This document shows, in pieces, positions 38,966 through 48,400 of a stretch of 64,000 nucleotides of DNA (positions within the stretch are counted from its first letter, which is position 1; every line of letters starts with the position of its first letter). A program made the position numbers and the translations under genes. Source of the stretch: Holosporaceae bacterium 'Namur' (GTDB lineage: Bacteria > Pseudomonadota > Alphaproteobacteria > Rickettsiales > Midichloriaceae); the NCBI GenBank assembly GCA_014116815.1, contig JACGYV010000001.1, positions 238,111 to 302,110 of the forward strand, given 5' to 3'. The notes beneath the pieces were generated by a model. It was not told the DNA's origin and did not search any database. It saw only the letters and a list, made by a program, of their open reading frames with translations.

Positions 38966-40120
38966 TCATTCCAATTGTATAAAAACAGGTTTAGTTAAAT
39001 GTTTCATAGTTTCTTTTAAAAGAAGTTGTTTATCAAATAAAGTTGCATACTTAACTTTATCCCAAGTGACAAACCCTTTTGTATTGGTAGTTTTATCATA
39101 CCAAATTACCCCCAACTCACCGGTAAAAATTATGGTCTTTTTATTAGGTAAATCTTTATCTTCCTGATTATCAGCACTCTTCTGATCGCCAGCACTCTTC
39201 TGATCGCCAGCACTCTTCTGATCGCCAGCACTCTTCTGATCGCCAGCACTCTTCTGATCGCCAGCACTCTTCTGATCGCCAGCACTCTTCTGATCGCCAG
39301 CACTCTTCTGATCACCAGCACTCTTCTGATCACCAGCACTCTTCTGATCACCAGCATTCTTCTGATCACCAGCATTCTTCTGATCACCAGCATTCTTATT
39401 ACTCACGTTCATTTCATCAGTTGTACTTATAACTATAGCTGATTTAATTTCTCCGTTTTTAATATCATATAGATCATGAGTTCCTTGACTGTATCCATAA
39501 AAATAAACAATAAATAATAATCCGAAAAAATTTCTAATACCTACCCTTTGAGCCACACTAAACAATTCTCTATAATTTTTATTTTTATCCAGAGCATAAA
39601 AACTGCTAGACCATAAAGGAATTATAAAACACATGGTAGTTATAGGAGAAGGAATTATTTTTTTATAAAAAAAGGCATAAGATATTAATACTAATACTGA
39701 GAAGCATAAAACATTAATAATCGATTTATATAAAAAGTTAAAAACTTCGCTTTTTAAGTAGAAAATTTTTAATTTTTTAATAATTTTATTACTTGAAATA
39801 TAAAGCTTTATTTTATTAAAAAAGTTTTTTATAAAAATTATTATTTTATTATTTCGAAAGATAGTATTAAAAATAATAATAAGAAGACTTAACAAATAAC
39901 TAAGTAAAAAGAATAATACTATCTCCGGCATCCAAATAAGGGCATGCGTAAAGTGATCAAAAAAGGTAACAGGTAATTGGTTTATTTTAAGACCTAAAGC
40001 AACAAAATATACGTATTCATAAAAGAATACTATAGGCACTATAAGTATAGGTAAATATAGGAATGATTGCTTTGGTAATAGTTTTATAATATCTATAGCT
40101 TCTATTTCTCTGTTATCCAT
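38966..40120 (-). CDS. Membrane protein with (K[S/N]AGDQ)12 hexapeptide repeat (island protein B)
   Basis: The 384-residue protein has about six hydrophobic segments up to residue 215. A hydrophilic region follows that contains twelve near-identical six-residue repeats: three KNAGDQ, then nine KSAGDQ, then a decayed KSADNQ. A short C-terminal domain (about 320-384) begins IIFTGELGVIWYDKTT. The first loop (YVYFVALGLKINQLP with a following DH) matches that of the protein at 37330. The family is unknown. The repeats would form a flexible polar linker, and their number is likely to vary between strains. Confidence 0.8.
   Translation of the reverse strand: MDNREIEAIDIIKLLPKQSFLYLPILIVPIVFFYEYVYFVALGLKINQLPVTFFDHFTHALIWMPEIVLFFLLSYLLSLLIIIFNTIFRNNKIIIFIKNFFNKIKLYISSNKIIKKLKIFYLKSEVFNFLYKSIINVLCFSVLVLISYAFFYKKIIPSPITTMCFIIPLWSSSFYALDKNKNYRELFSVAQRVGIRNFFGLLFIVYFYGYSQGTHDLYDIKNGEIKSAIVISTTDEMNVSNKNAGDQKNAGDQKNAGDQKSAGDQKSAGDQKSAGDQKSAGDQKSAGDQKSAGDQKSAGDQKSAGDQKSAGDQKSADNQEDKDLPNKKTIIFTGELGVIWYDKTTNTKGFVTWDKVKYATLFDKQLLLKETMKHLTKPVFIQLE
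39169..39397 (-). repeat. 18-bp tandem repeat array, about 12.5 copies, inside a coding gene
   Basis: On the plus strand the unit is CTGATCGCCAGCACTCTT. Seven units carry GATCGCC and five carry GATCACC; the last few also change CACTC to CATTC. The unit length is a multiple of three, so copy changes keep the reading frame. Near-identity implies recent expansion or homogenisation. Confidence 0.95.
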
Positions 40121-40227
40121 AAATGCCTTGTTAATTATTGTTATTTATAAAATCATGTGCTTGGTTGTAAATTAAGTATCAAAATATTCAATATCTAAGA
40201 AAAATTTTAGTAAATTTTTATTCCTCA

Positions 40228-41214
40228 TCACAGCCACCTTGCGATTTCGATTGCCGCATAAGTAAATATTCCGCTTGCACCCGCACGCTTGAAACAAAGC
40301 ATGGTTTCTAAAAATGCTTTTTTCTCGTCAATAAACCCGGCGGCACTTGCTGCTTTAATCATTGAATATTCTCCGCTTACCTGATAAGTAAAAATCGGGA
40401 TATTATAATTATCCTTAACTCTTCTGATTATATCCAAATAAGGTAATCCCGGTTTTATCATCACCATGTCCGCTCCTTCTGAAATATCCAGCTCTACTTC
40501 TCTTAAGGCTTCATCGGAATTAGCAAAATCCATTTGATAAGTTTTTTTGTCCTTGCCGCCCAGTAAAGATTGCGAGCCGATGGCGCCTCTAAAGGGCCCG
40601 TAAAAGCAAGAAGCATATTTTGCCGCATAAGCAAGAATTTGAGTATCGGTTAAGCCTTCTTCCTCTAAAGTTTCCCTGATAGCGCCAATTCTGCCGTCCA
40701 TCATATCGGAAGGAGCAACAATATCGCATCCGCATTGAGCAAGGATCAGCGCTTGCTCACATAAAGCATCCACACTTTCGTCGTTAAGTATATCGCCCCT
40801 CTCGCTAATAATCCCGTCATGGCCGTGAATAGTATAAGGGTCAAGTGCAACATCGGTAATTACGCCAAGCTCGGGAACTTTATTCTTCAGTTCCTTAATG
40901 GCTCTACATAATAAATTATCCTTATTTAATGCTTCACTACCTTTATCATCTTTTAACGTCGGATCTATATAAGGAAAAAGAGCAATCGCCGGAATCCCTA
41001 GCGCCTTTGCATCCTTAGCCGTTTTAACCAAATTATCGATTGAAAGCCTATTTACACCCGGCATAGAGGTAATCGGCTCCGGCTCTTCCTTACCTTCCTT
41101 AACAAATACGGGAAGTATTAAGTCAGAAGGCCGGATATGATTCTCGGCAACCATATCTCTCGACCATTGTTCTTTTCGGTTTCTTCTAAGTCTGGTATAA
41201 GGGAATGCTTTCAT
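40228..41214 (-). CDS. hemB: Delta-aminolevulinic acid dehydratase (porphobilinogen synthase)
   Basis: HemB joins two 5-aminolevulinates into porphobilinogen in heme synthesis. The N-terminus YTRLRRNRK and the metal/substrate region DVALDPYTIHGHDG are present. The two Schiff-base lysines are in MVMIKPGLPYLD and SGEYSMIKAA. I place the start at the ATG 41214, one base after the mutS stop codon, because homologues begin at this FPYTRLRR block. A longer frame to 41277 would overlap mutS by 62 bp. Active-site cysteines appear replaced by Asp-type residues, as in Mg-dependent alphaproteobacterial enzymes. Confidence 0.95.
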   Translation of the reverse strand: MKAFPYTRLRRNRKEQWSRDMVAENHIRPSDLILPVFVKEGKEEPEPITSMPGVNRLSIDNLVKTAKDAKALGIPAIALFPYIDPTLKDDKGSEALNKDNLLCRAIKELKNKVPELGVITDVALDPYTIHGHDGIISERGDILNDESVDALCEQALILAQCGCDIVAPSDMMDGRIGAIRETLEEEGLTDTQILAYAAKYASCFYGPFRGAIGSQSLLGGKDKKTYQMDFANSDEALREVELDISEGADMVMIKPGLPYLDIIRRVKDNYNIPIFTYQVSGEYSMIKAASAAGFIDEKKAFLETMLCFKRAGASGIFTYAAIEIARWL

Positions 41215-41215
41215 A

Positions 41216-43849
41216 TTATTTAACCATATTTTTAAGTTCATACAAGATATCAAGTGCTTCTCTGGGAGCGAGGGCATCTATGTCAATTTCTTTTAATTTC
41301 AGTTCGAGTTTATCAGCTTTAGGCTTTAGCGAAGGAGAAGCAATAGGTATGGAAGAAGGAACCGAAGAGCCGGAATTTTTAAGTTCCAGTTGAGTTAAAA
41401 TCAAGTTCGCTCTTTCAATAACGGATAAGGGCACCCCTGCAATTTCAGCTACATGAATACCGTATGATCTGTCAGCTTTCCCTTTTATAACTTCATGCAT
41501 AAATATTATTTTTTCTTCCCACTCGGTAACCTTCATCGTATAGCACCTTAAGTGCTTTAAGTGCTGTTCAAGTTCGGTGAGTTCATGATAATGGGTAGCA
41601 AACAATGTTCGGCATTTAATTTCATTATGGATGTTTTCAATCACCGACCAAGCGATCGATAAGCCGTCATAGGTAGAAGTCCCTCTGCCGAGTTCATCCA
41701 GGATAACAAATGAGTTGGCGGTAGCATTGTTTAAAATGGAAGCGGTTTCCACCATTTCAACCAAGAATGTGGATTGTCCCCTCGAAATATCATCACCTGA
41801 GCCGATTCTACTAAACAGTTTATCAACGATTCCGATATGGGCACTTTTGGCAGGTACGAAACTACCGATCTGAGCGAGTATGCATATCAATGCATTTTGT
41901 CTTAAAAATGTACTCTTCCCCGCCATATTAGGTCCGGTAATCAACCATAAATTCTGTTCTTCATTTTGAATACAGTCATTAGGAATAAATTTAGATTTTA
42001 AATATTTTTCAACAACAGGGTGTCTACCTTCTATGATTTCAAAGTTTTTTGAGCTATCAACTAAGGGGCGTACATAATCCATCTCAACCGCAAGGGTCGC
42101 AAGCGAGGAAGAAACATCTATTAATGAAATTGCCTGGGAAAGAAGCGCTATATTATCCGAATAAGAAGTAATCTCATTAATAAGTTCGGCAAATATTTCC
42201 TGCTCTAAACCGTAAAAACGTTCTTCACAAAGCTTGATATCACTTTCAAGTTGTTTTAATTCCTCAGTGGTATACCTGATTGAATTACCCAGAGTTTGCC
42301 TGTGAATAAATAAATCTTCAGGCATTTTTTTAAGGTTGGAAGGGGTTATTTCTATAAAATATCCTAAAATATTATTATGTGAAATTTTTAGCGTAGGTAT
42401 GCCGCTTAGTAATTGGTATTTTTCCTTAAGTTTTATTAAACTTGAATTTGCATTTATTTTTATATCCCTTAGCTCATCCAGTTTTAAATGGTATCCTTGT
42501 CTGATAAAATTACCTTCTTTAATATTAAAAGGTAATTCAATTTTTAATGCGCTTTTAAGCTTTTCTAAAAGGTTGCCGAAATTACCCGTATAGTTTAAGT
42601 TTTGCTTTATTTCTTCAGATAAATATTCAGATGAAAAGGTTAAAGTTTCAGCTATAAGCAAGGCAATATCCAGTCCATCACGAATTATCCCTAAATCGCG
42701 AGGACTTGTGCGTTTTGCAAATATTCTTGATAAGGCGCGCTCTATATCCGGGAATGCTTTTAGAAGCTCTCTTGCTTTAGTTCTTAAGCTGCTTTGCTTT
42801 ATAAAACATTCCACGTTATCAAGCCTTCGGTTAATCGAGCTTTGATCACACATGGGTGCAGAGAGTTGAGTGCTGAGTAACCTCCCCCCTAAAGAAGTTA
42901 ATGTTTTATCAATCACGCTAAGTAAGGAGTTTTTCTTTTGACCTTTAATATCCTTCTCAATTTCCAGATTCCTTCTGGTCGCCGGGTCAATCAGCATAAA
43001 ATGTTTAGAGTCAATTTTCTTCGGGCGGTTAATTTTGGGAAGAGCGCTTTTTTGCGTATGTTCTATATATTCAATTAATGCTCCTGCACTTGTTATTTCA
43101 GCTTTATTATAATTATCTAAGCCTTCTAATGAGGTGAGGTTAAAAAATTGTTTTAGACGATTCTCGCTTCTCGTGTAATCAAATATGTTATTAGCGCGTA
43201 CTGAAATATTTTTGTTATATTCCTGTAATACTTGCTTCATCCTTTCCCCTTGAAACAGCTTTTCGGGTAATATTATCTCACTTGGCGAAAGCCTGGCGAG
43301 GTCACTTGCAAGAGAAAAGCCGTTAGTAGTAGAGATATAGAATTCCCCGGTAGTTATATCTATCCAGGCAAGGGCAATTATTTTATCAATTACAGCAATC
43401 GAGCAAAGGTAATTGGTTTGTTTGGATTCAAGTAATGACTCCTCTGTTATAGTCCCCGGAGTAATTATCCTTACCACTTCCCTCTTTACTACTTCTTTAT
43501 ATCCCCGCTTTTTTGCCTCTTCCGGAGTCTCTAATTGTTCACAGATAGCAACCTTGAAACCGGCTTTAATCAGCTTTTCAAGATAATAGTCATAAGCATG
43601 GGAAGGAACCCCGCACATAGGAATATCTTCACCCTTATGCCTACCGCGTTTAGTAAGTGTAATGTTTAGAATGTCAGCAGCAACCACTGCATCATTAAAA
43701 AAGAGCTCATAAAAATCACCCATCCTATAAAACAACAGGTAATCTTCATGCATTGCTTTCACATTAAGATACTGTTGCATCATCGGAGTTATCGCGGTTT
43801 TTATTGAATTTGATAGTAAATCCGATTGCGGGGTAGAGGAAGCTATCAT
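41216..43849 (-). CDS. mutS: DNA mismatch repair protein MutS
   Basis: MutS recognises mismatches and triggers repair with MutL. The N-terminal mismatch-binding domain has the Phe-X-Glu motif as [14 protein letters not shown] near residue 43. Connector, lever and clamp domains follow. The ATPase has [14 protein letters not shown] near residue 635, then [14 protein letters not shown] and the [10 protein letters not shown] segment. At 877 residues it is full length with a C-terminal dimerisation tail. hemB starts immediately downstream, so the two are probably co-transcribed. Confidence 0.98.
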   Translation of the reverse strand: MIASSTPQSDLLSNSIKTAITPMMQQYLNVKAMHEDYLLFYRMGDFYELFFNDAVVAADILNITLTKRGRHKGEDIPMCGVPSHAYDYYLEKLIKAGFKVAICEQLETPEEAKKRGYKEVVKREVVRIITPGTITEESLLESKQTNYLCSIAVIDKIIALAWIDITTGEFYISTTNGFSLASDLARLSPSEIILPEKLFQGERMKQVLQEYNKNISVRANNIFDYTRSENRLKQFFNLTSLEGLDNYNKAEITSAGALIEYIEHTQKSALPKINRPKKIDSKHFMLIDPATRRNLEIEKDIKGQKKNSLLSVIDKTLTSLGGRLLSTQLSAPMCDQSSINRRLDNVECFIKQSSLRTKARELLKAFPDIERALSRIFAKRTSPRDLGIIRDGLDIALLIAETLTFSSEYLSEEIKQNLNYTGNFGNLLEKLKSALKIELPFNIKEGNFIRQGYHLKLDELRDIKINANSSLIKLKEKYQLLSGIPTLKISHNNILGYFIEITPSNLKKMPEDLFIHRQTLGNSIRYTTEELKQLESDIKLCEERFYGLEQEIFAELINEITSYSDNIALLSQAISLIDVSSSLATLAVEMDYVRPLVDSSKNFEIIEGRHPVVEKYLKSKFIPNDCIQNEEQNLWLITGPNMAGKSTFLRQNALICILAQIGSFVPAKSAHIGIVDKLFSRIGSGDDISRGQSTFLVEMVETASILNNATANSFVILDELGRGTSTYDGLSIAWSVIENIHNEIKCRTLFATHYHELTELEQHLKHLRCYTMKVTEWEEKIIFMHEVIKGKADRSYGIHVAEIAGVPLSVIERANLILTQLELKNSGSSVPSSIPIASPSLKPKADKLELKLKEIDIDALAPREALDILYELKNMVK

Positions 43850-43950
43850 ATATTTATGTAAAATCTTTCTATATTTTACCGAAGTATATAAAAATCTTTC
43901 CTAAAATAAAATATAAAGATAACTTAATTAGAAATTAAAAAGTATTTTGA

Positions 43951-43999
43951 TTGACATTTAATATACATAAACTGTAAATTGATGACTAGTATAACTAGT
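43951..43999 (+). promoter_or_regulatory. Promoter and candidate operator of the toxin-antitoxin pair
   Basis: A perfect -35 TTGACA (43951-43956) is followed after 18 bp by TAAATT. Two ACTAGT boxes (43985-43990, 43994-43999) separated by three bases lie between this -10 and the antitoxin ATG at 44011. Such paired short palindromes are typical sites for autoregulation by antitoxin-toxin complexes. Binding is inferred. Confidence 0.5.
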
Positions 44000-44010
44000 T
44001 ATTTAATATT

Positions 44011-44256
44011 ATGCGCATTTGGCAACTTCAAGAAGCAAAAGCTAAATTTAGCGAGTTAGTAAAGCTGACTCAATATGAACCTCAAATTGTTTCTATTAGA
44101 GGGAAAGAAGAGGTAATCGTACTTTCCGTAAAAGAATATAATTATTTAAAAGGCGCTAAGCCTTCTTTAACGGAATTAATGCAACAATCTCCTTTGAAAA
44201 ATTATGATATTGATTTTTCCAGGGATTCTTCCCCTGCAAGAAATATAGAGTTATGA
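44011..44256 (+). CDS. Antitoxin, Phd/YefM family
   Basis: An 81-residue protein with the Phd/YefM fold pattern: a W-x-L-QEAKAKFSELVKL N-terminal helix and QIVSIRGKEEVIVLSVKEYNYL strand-helix. A short flexible C-terminal tail probably wraps the toxin. Antitoxins of this type bind DNA as dimers and repress their own operon. Its stop codon overlaps the toxin start by four bases (ATGA). A strong -35 and paired ACTAGT boxes lie just upstream. Confidence 0.92.
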   Translation: MRIWQLQEAKAKFSELVKLTQYEPQIVSIRGKEEVIVLSVKEYNYLKGAKPSLTELMQQSPLKNYDIDFSRDSSPARNIEL

Positions 44257-44663
44257 ACTATCTGATTGATACTAATATTATCTCGGAAGCTGCTAAGAAA
44301 AAGCCGAATAAAGGTGTAATGCAGTGGTTGGCTTTAACTCCCTCAAATTGCCTTTCTATTAGTGTTCTTACCTTAAGTGAAATTAAAAAAGGTATTGAGA
44401 TGATTTCGGATCATAGTAGGAAAATTGAATTGCTCACGTGGCTGGATGTTGAGCTTAGGCCATGGTTTGAAGGTAATATAATTCCAATTGATCAGGAAGT
44501 TGCGGAGAAATGGGGATATATCAGCGCGAGTCATAAGGTTCCTGCTGTAGATGCTTTAATTGCAGCGACTGCTCTAGTAAATAATCTGATTTTAGTAACG
44601 AGAAATGCTAAGGATTTCAATATAGCCGGTTTAGAAGTAATTAACCCTTTTACGGATATCTAG
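44253..44663 (+). CDS. PIN-domain toxin (VapC/FitB type ribonuclease)
   Basis: The 136-residue PIN domain is predicted to cut RNA with Mg2+. The acidic active-site residues are all visible: D6 in LIDTNIISE, the glutamate in TLSEIKKGIE near residue 47, the aspartate in PAVDALIAATA near residue 97, and the last in TRNAKDFNIAGL near residue 119. The spacing fits FitB. It is translationally coupled to the Phd-like antitoxin. Target RNA is unknown. Confidence 0.93.
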   Translation: MNYLIDTNIISEAAKKKPNKGVMQWLALTPSNCLSISVLTLSEIKKGIEMISDHSRKIELLTWLDVELRPWFEGNIIPIDQEVAEKWGYISASHKVPAVDALIAATALVNNLILVTRNAKDFNIAGLEVINPFTDI

Positions 44664-44737
44664 TGTTCATAAGAGTATTAAATAGTTTAGCTTTTTATAC
44701 TCATAATTTTATAACTGCTTATTTTTGTACTTTATTT

Positions 44738-44766
44738 TTGCACTTTTATTTAGGCTGCTATATATT
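44738..44766 (+). promoter_or_regulatory. Sigma-70-type promoter of leuS
   Basis: TTGCAC (44738-44743), a 17-bp spacer and TATATT (44761-44766) lie 31 bp before the leuS ATG. Both elements are close to consensus. Confidence 0.7.
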
Positions 44767-44797
44767 GAACTGCAAATTACTAAACGGCTGAAAGTAT

Positions 44798-47314
44798 ATG
44801 AGTGAATACAATCCTAAAAATATAGAGAAAAAATGGCAGGAATATTGGAATCAAAACAATTCATTTAAAGTATCTGAGGATTTTTCAAAACCTAAGTATT
44901 TTGTGCTTGAGATGTTCCCTTATCCTTCCGGGAGAGTGCATATGGGGCATTTGAGGAATTATACTATAGGTGATGTGGTCGCAAGATTTAAGAAATCCGC
45001 CGGGTTTAACGTATTGCATCCGATGGGTTGGGATGCATTCGGTTTACCGGCTGAGAATGCTGCAATTCAAAATAACCGCCGGCCTGCGGAATGGACATAC
45101 TCGAATATAGAAGCGATGAAAAAACAACTTCTCCCGATCGGCTTTTCATATGATTGGGGAAGAGAGCTTGCAACTTGTGATGCCGATTACTACAAACATG
45201 AGCAGGCAATGTTCATAGATTTTTATACCGCAGGCCTGGCTTACCAAAAAGAATCGATAGTTAATTGGGATCCGGTTGATCAGACCGTGCTTGCGAATGA
45301 ACAAGTTGAAAACGGTAGAGGATGGCGTTCAGGCGCGCTTGTTGAGCGTAAAAAATTAAAGCAATGGTTTTTAAAAATTACCGAGTATGCCGATGAATTA
45401 TTGGAAGATTTAAATAAGCTTAAAAACTGGCCTGAAAAAGTACTGACCATGCAAAAGAATTGGATCGGTAAATCCGAAGGTGCCGTAGTTAAGTTTAAAG
45501 TAGTGAATAGTGAACAATTTATAGATATTTATACTACTCGCCCTGATACTTTATTCGGTGCTTCATATATAGGGGTTGCCTATGATCATCCGATTCTGGC
45601 TCATGTAGAAAACGAAGAAGTTAAGGCTTTTATCGCAGAGTGTGCACATAATGCGGTAAGCGAACAAGTTTTAGAAACCGTTGAGAAGAAGGGGATATTT
45701 ACCGGGCTTTATGTTTTACACCCTCTTGACAATTCAATTGAACTTCCGGTTTATATCGCAAACTTTGTACTCATGGATTATGGCACGGGGGCAATTTTTG
45801 CCTGCCCTGCCCATGACCTGCGAGATCATGAATTTGCTTTAAAATATAATTTACCTATTATTCCGGTGATAAAGCCTCTATCCGGTCAAGAAATAGATTA
45901 TAACAAGGAGCCTTATACGGAAGAGAACGGGGTAATATTTAACTCGGCGTTTTTAGACGGTATGGATAGTAGTAATGCTAAAAGAAGAGCTATAGAAGAA
46001 CTGGAGCGCTTAAAGCAAGGCGAAGAAAAAGTTCAGTATAGGCTTAGAGATTGGGGGGTTTCCCGTCAACGTTATTGGGGTTGTCCGATCCCGATGATAT
46101 ACTGCAATGATTGCGGAGTAGTTCCGGTACCTAAAGAACAACTCCCTGTTAAGCTGCCTGAAGACGTAAGTTTTACCGGTAAGGGGAACCCTCTTTCCAA
46201 TCATCCGACATGGAAACATGTTGATTGCCCGAAATGCGGCAAAGAAGCTACCCGCGAAACCGATACTTTTGATACTTTCTTTGAATCTTCCTGGTATTTT
46301 GCAAGGTTTTGCTCCCCGCAAAGCGAAGAAGCTTTCGATAGAAAACAAATAGATTATTGGTTACCCGTTGATCAATATATCGGAGGCATTGAGCATGCCG
46401 TTATGCACCTTTTATATTCACGGTTTTTTACTAAAGCGCTTAAACAGTGCGGTTATTTAAACCTTTCCGAGCCGTTTGATAGGTTGCTTACCCAAGGGAT
46501 GATCTGTCATGAAACTTATAAGGACGAAAAAGGCAACTGGTTATATCCCGAAGAAGTTAAAAAAGAAGGTAATAAGATTTATCATTCTTCGACCAAAGAA
46601 GAAGTAGTTCTCGGCCGTTCGGAAAAAATGAGTAAATCCAAGAAGAACGTTGTGGATCCGGATTCCATTGTAGAGAAGTACGGAGCTGATACCGCACGAT
46701 TTTTCTTACTATCGGATTCTCCGCCTGATCGCGACTTGGAATGGACTGATACCGGGATTGAAGGCTCGTATAAATACCTTTCCAAGTTATATAAAATGGT
46801 GCTTGAAATTAATCCTGCTTTATCTTCGAATCCGACTCACGATGAAAAGGCTTTAAAAGTAATTCATAAAACTATCAGAGATGTGACGGATTTCTTAGAG
46901 CACTTCCATTTTAATAAGGCGATAGCTAAAATTAGAGAACTTACTAACTATTTGAGTAGTAACTCTTTATTGGAAGCAACTTATAAGCTGGGGATGGAAA
47001 TGGCGATAAGGTTATTAAACCCGATTGCGCCTCACATTACGGAAGAATTATGGCATATGCTAGGAAATGAAAATGTATTAATAAATATAGCTTGGCCTGA
47101 AGCTAATCCGAAATTTTTAGTTGATGATAATGTCACTATTGCTGTACAGTTAAATGGTAAAATGAGGGGCGTTATGGAAATAAAGTTGAATGCAACTAAA
47201 GAAGAAACGCTAGCGCAGGCTAAACATCTGGGTAACATCGGTTCGGTTTTAGAGAATTCAGAAATTAAGAAAGTGATCCATGTGCCTAATAAAATAATTA
47301 ACATAATTTTATAA
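44798..47314 (+). CDS. leuS: Leucyl-tRNA synthetase
   Basis: This class I synthetase charges tRNA-Leu. The HIGH motif appears as [15 protein letters not shown] near residue 42, and the KMSKS loop as [15 protein letters not shown] near residue 610. The editing CP1 domain contains the [12 protein letters not shown] motif near residue 245 with [15 protein letters not shown] following. A zinc-like CNDCG...CPKCG pair lies near 445-475. It is full length at 838 residues. It is preceded by a strong promoter and followed 9 bp later by a cpoB-like gene. Confidence 0.98.
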   Translation: MSEYNPKNIEKKWQEYWNQNNSFKVSEDFSKPKYFVLEMFPYPSGRVHMGHLRNYTIGDVVARFKKSAGFNVLHPMGWDAFGLPAENAAIQNNRRPAEWTYSNIEAMKKQLLPIGFSYDWGRELATCDADYYKHEQAMFIDFYTAGLAYQKESIVNWDPVDQTVLANEQVENGRGWRSGALVERKKLKQWFLKITEYADELLEDLNKLKNWPEKVLTMQKNWIGKSEGAVVKFKVVNSEQFIDIYTTRPDTLFGASYIGVAYDHPILAHVENEEVKAFIAECAHNAVSEQVLETVEKKGIFTGLYVLHPLDNSIELPVYIANFVLMDYGTGAIFACPAHDLRDHEFALKYNLPIIPVIKPLSGQEIDYNKEPYTEENGVIFNSAFLDGMDSSNAKRRAIEELERLKQGEEKVQYRLRDWGVSRQRYWGCPIPMIYCNDCGVVPVPKEQLPVKLPEDVSFTGKGNPLSNHPTWKHVDCPKCGKEATRETDTFDTFFESSWYFARFCSPQSEEAFDRKQIDYWLPVDQYIGGIEHAVMHLLYSRFFTKALKQCGYLNLSEPFDRLLTQGMICHETYKDEKGNWLYPEEVKKEGNKIYHSSTKEEVVLGRSEKMSKSKKNVVDPDSIVEKYGADTARFFLLSDSPPDRDLEWTDTGIEGSYKYLSKLYKMVLEINPALSSNPTHDEKALKVIHKTIRDVTDFLEHFHFNKAIAKIRELTNYLSSNSLLEATYKLGMEMAIRLLNPIAPHITEELWHMLGNENVLINIAWPEANPKFLVDDNVTIAVQLNGKMRGVMEIKLNATKEETLAQAKHLGNIGSVLENSEIKKVIHVPNKIINIIL

Positions 47315-47323
47315 TATATATAT

Positions 47324-48238
47324 ATGAAAAAGATATTATTTCTGTTCGCCTGTTGTTTAAGTTTAAATGCTAATGCGGTTGCCCAACTATCCGATGAGTC
47401 GAGTGCGCTAAGGAAGCCAAAACTTTCCGAGACTGATTTATTTGCAAGAGTAGAAGGTATCGAACAAAATATGGTGGCTTTACAGAAACAAATTTATTCC
47501 GAGCCGAAAACTTCAGGCGGCTCGAGTAATGTAGCGGTTTCTGCGCAATTCGATGAGCTTTATCAATTGTTAAAAACGATTAGAGGTGATATAGAGCAAC
47601 TCCAATTTGAATATTCACAGCTTAATGATAAATTTATAAAATTTTCTTCCGATATTGAATACAGGTTTAATGAACTTAATCAACGTAAGGATCAAACTAA
47701 AATTAATGCCGGTGAAGCTGATAAAAAACTTGATTCCATCGATGAGCAATTGACTGAACAAAATGTATTTAAAGGAAGCGACCAGAAGGCTTTGGAAAAA
47801 AAAGCTAAGCAGGAACAAAGCTTAAATAAGATCAAAAATAGTACTAAAGATGATCAAGGAGAAATCCTTTACAAGAAAGCTTATGCTGCAATCAAAGAAA
47901 AAGATGCGGATAAAGCACTTAAATCATTTCAAGAGTTTATCGATAATAACCCCAATCATGTGAGAGTGAGCGAAGCTCAATTTTGGATCGGAGAAATTAA
48001 TTTTCAAGCTGAAAAATATAATCAAGCTGCAATAAGATATTTAAAAAGCTATCAGCAAAACCCGAACAGCGATAAAGCGCCGGATAGTTTAGTGAAGCTG
48101 GGTGAGTCTCTAGGCAGATTGCATAAAGTTAAGCAGGCTTGCTTTACATTCGCCAAATTTAAAAAAGAATTTCCTAATGCTTCAACTTTTCTTAAAAAGA
48201 GAGCTAATGAACAAATAACAAGTTTGGGTTGTAAATAA
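47324..48238 (+). CDS. cpoB: Cell division coordinator CpoB-like (Tol-Pal associated) protein
   Basis: A periplasmic protein of 304 residues with a signal peptide (1-18, ANA/VAQ cleavage). A trimerising coiled coil covers about residues 35-125. A TPR domain follows (about 180-300), reading LYKKAYAAIKEKDADKALKSFQEFIDNNP and SDKAPDSLVKLGESL. This is the CpoB/YbgF layout, which coordinates outer-membrane constriction with wall synthesis through TolA and PBP1b. The gene is normally beside tol-pal genes; here it follows leuS instead, so the family call is from domains. Confidence 0.88.
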   Translation: MKKILFLFACCLSLNANAVAQLSDESSALRKPKLSETDLFARVEGIEQNMVALQKQIYSEPKTSGGSSNVAVSAQFDELYQLLKTIRGDIEQLQFEYSQLNDKFIKFSSDIEYRFNELNQRKDQTKINAGEADKKLDSIDEQLTEQNVFKGSDQKALEKKAKQEQSLNKIKNSTKDDQGEILYKKAYAAIKEKDADKALKSFQEFIDNNPNHVRVSEAQFWIGEINFQAEKYNQAAIRYLKSYQQNPNSDKAPDSLVKLGESLGRLHKVKQACFTFAKFKKEFPNASTFLKKRANEQITSLGCK

Positions 48239-48353
48239 CATTTTTTATACCATCTTGCTTTTTTCTCTTCTCCAATGGCTGGATTAACGGGATGTCAACA
48301 TGTTTTTTAAAAAATCAACATATAGTTAAAAATAAAAATTATTGCAAATTCTA

Positions 48354-48369
48354 ATACTATATATAGTAT
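48354..48369 (+). promoter_or_regulatory. NrdR-box-like palindrome upstream of nrdA
   Basis: ATACTATATATAGTAT is a perfect 16-bp palindrome 32 bp before the nrdA ATG. Its core CTATATATAG matches the NrdR consensus core CwATATaTwG. NrdR is the ATP/dATP-sensing repressor of ribonucleotide reductase genes. I see only one clear box; most NrdR operators have two. Confidence 0.6.
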
Positions 48370-48400
48370 AGGATCAAAGGTTTTTTAAGAGGGAATTATT

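Noticed and set aside
39169..39397. Regular repeats suggesting a CRISPR array
   Set aside because: The units are head-to-tail 18-bp repeats with no unique spacers and lie in frame inside a membrane-protein gene.
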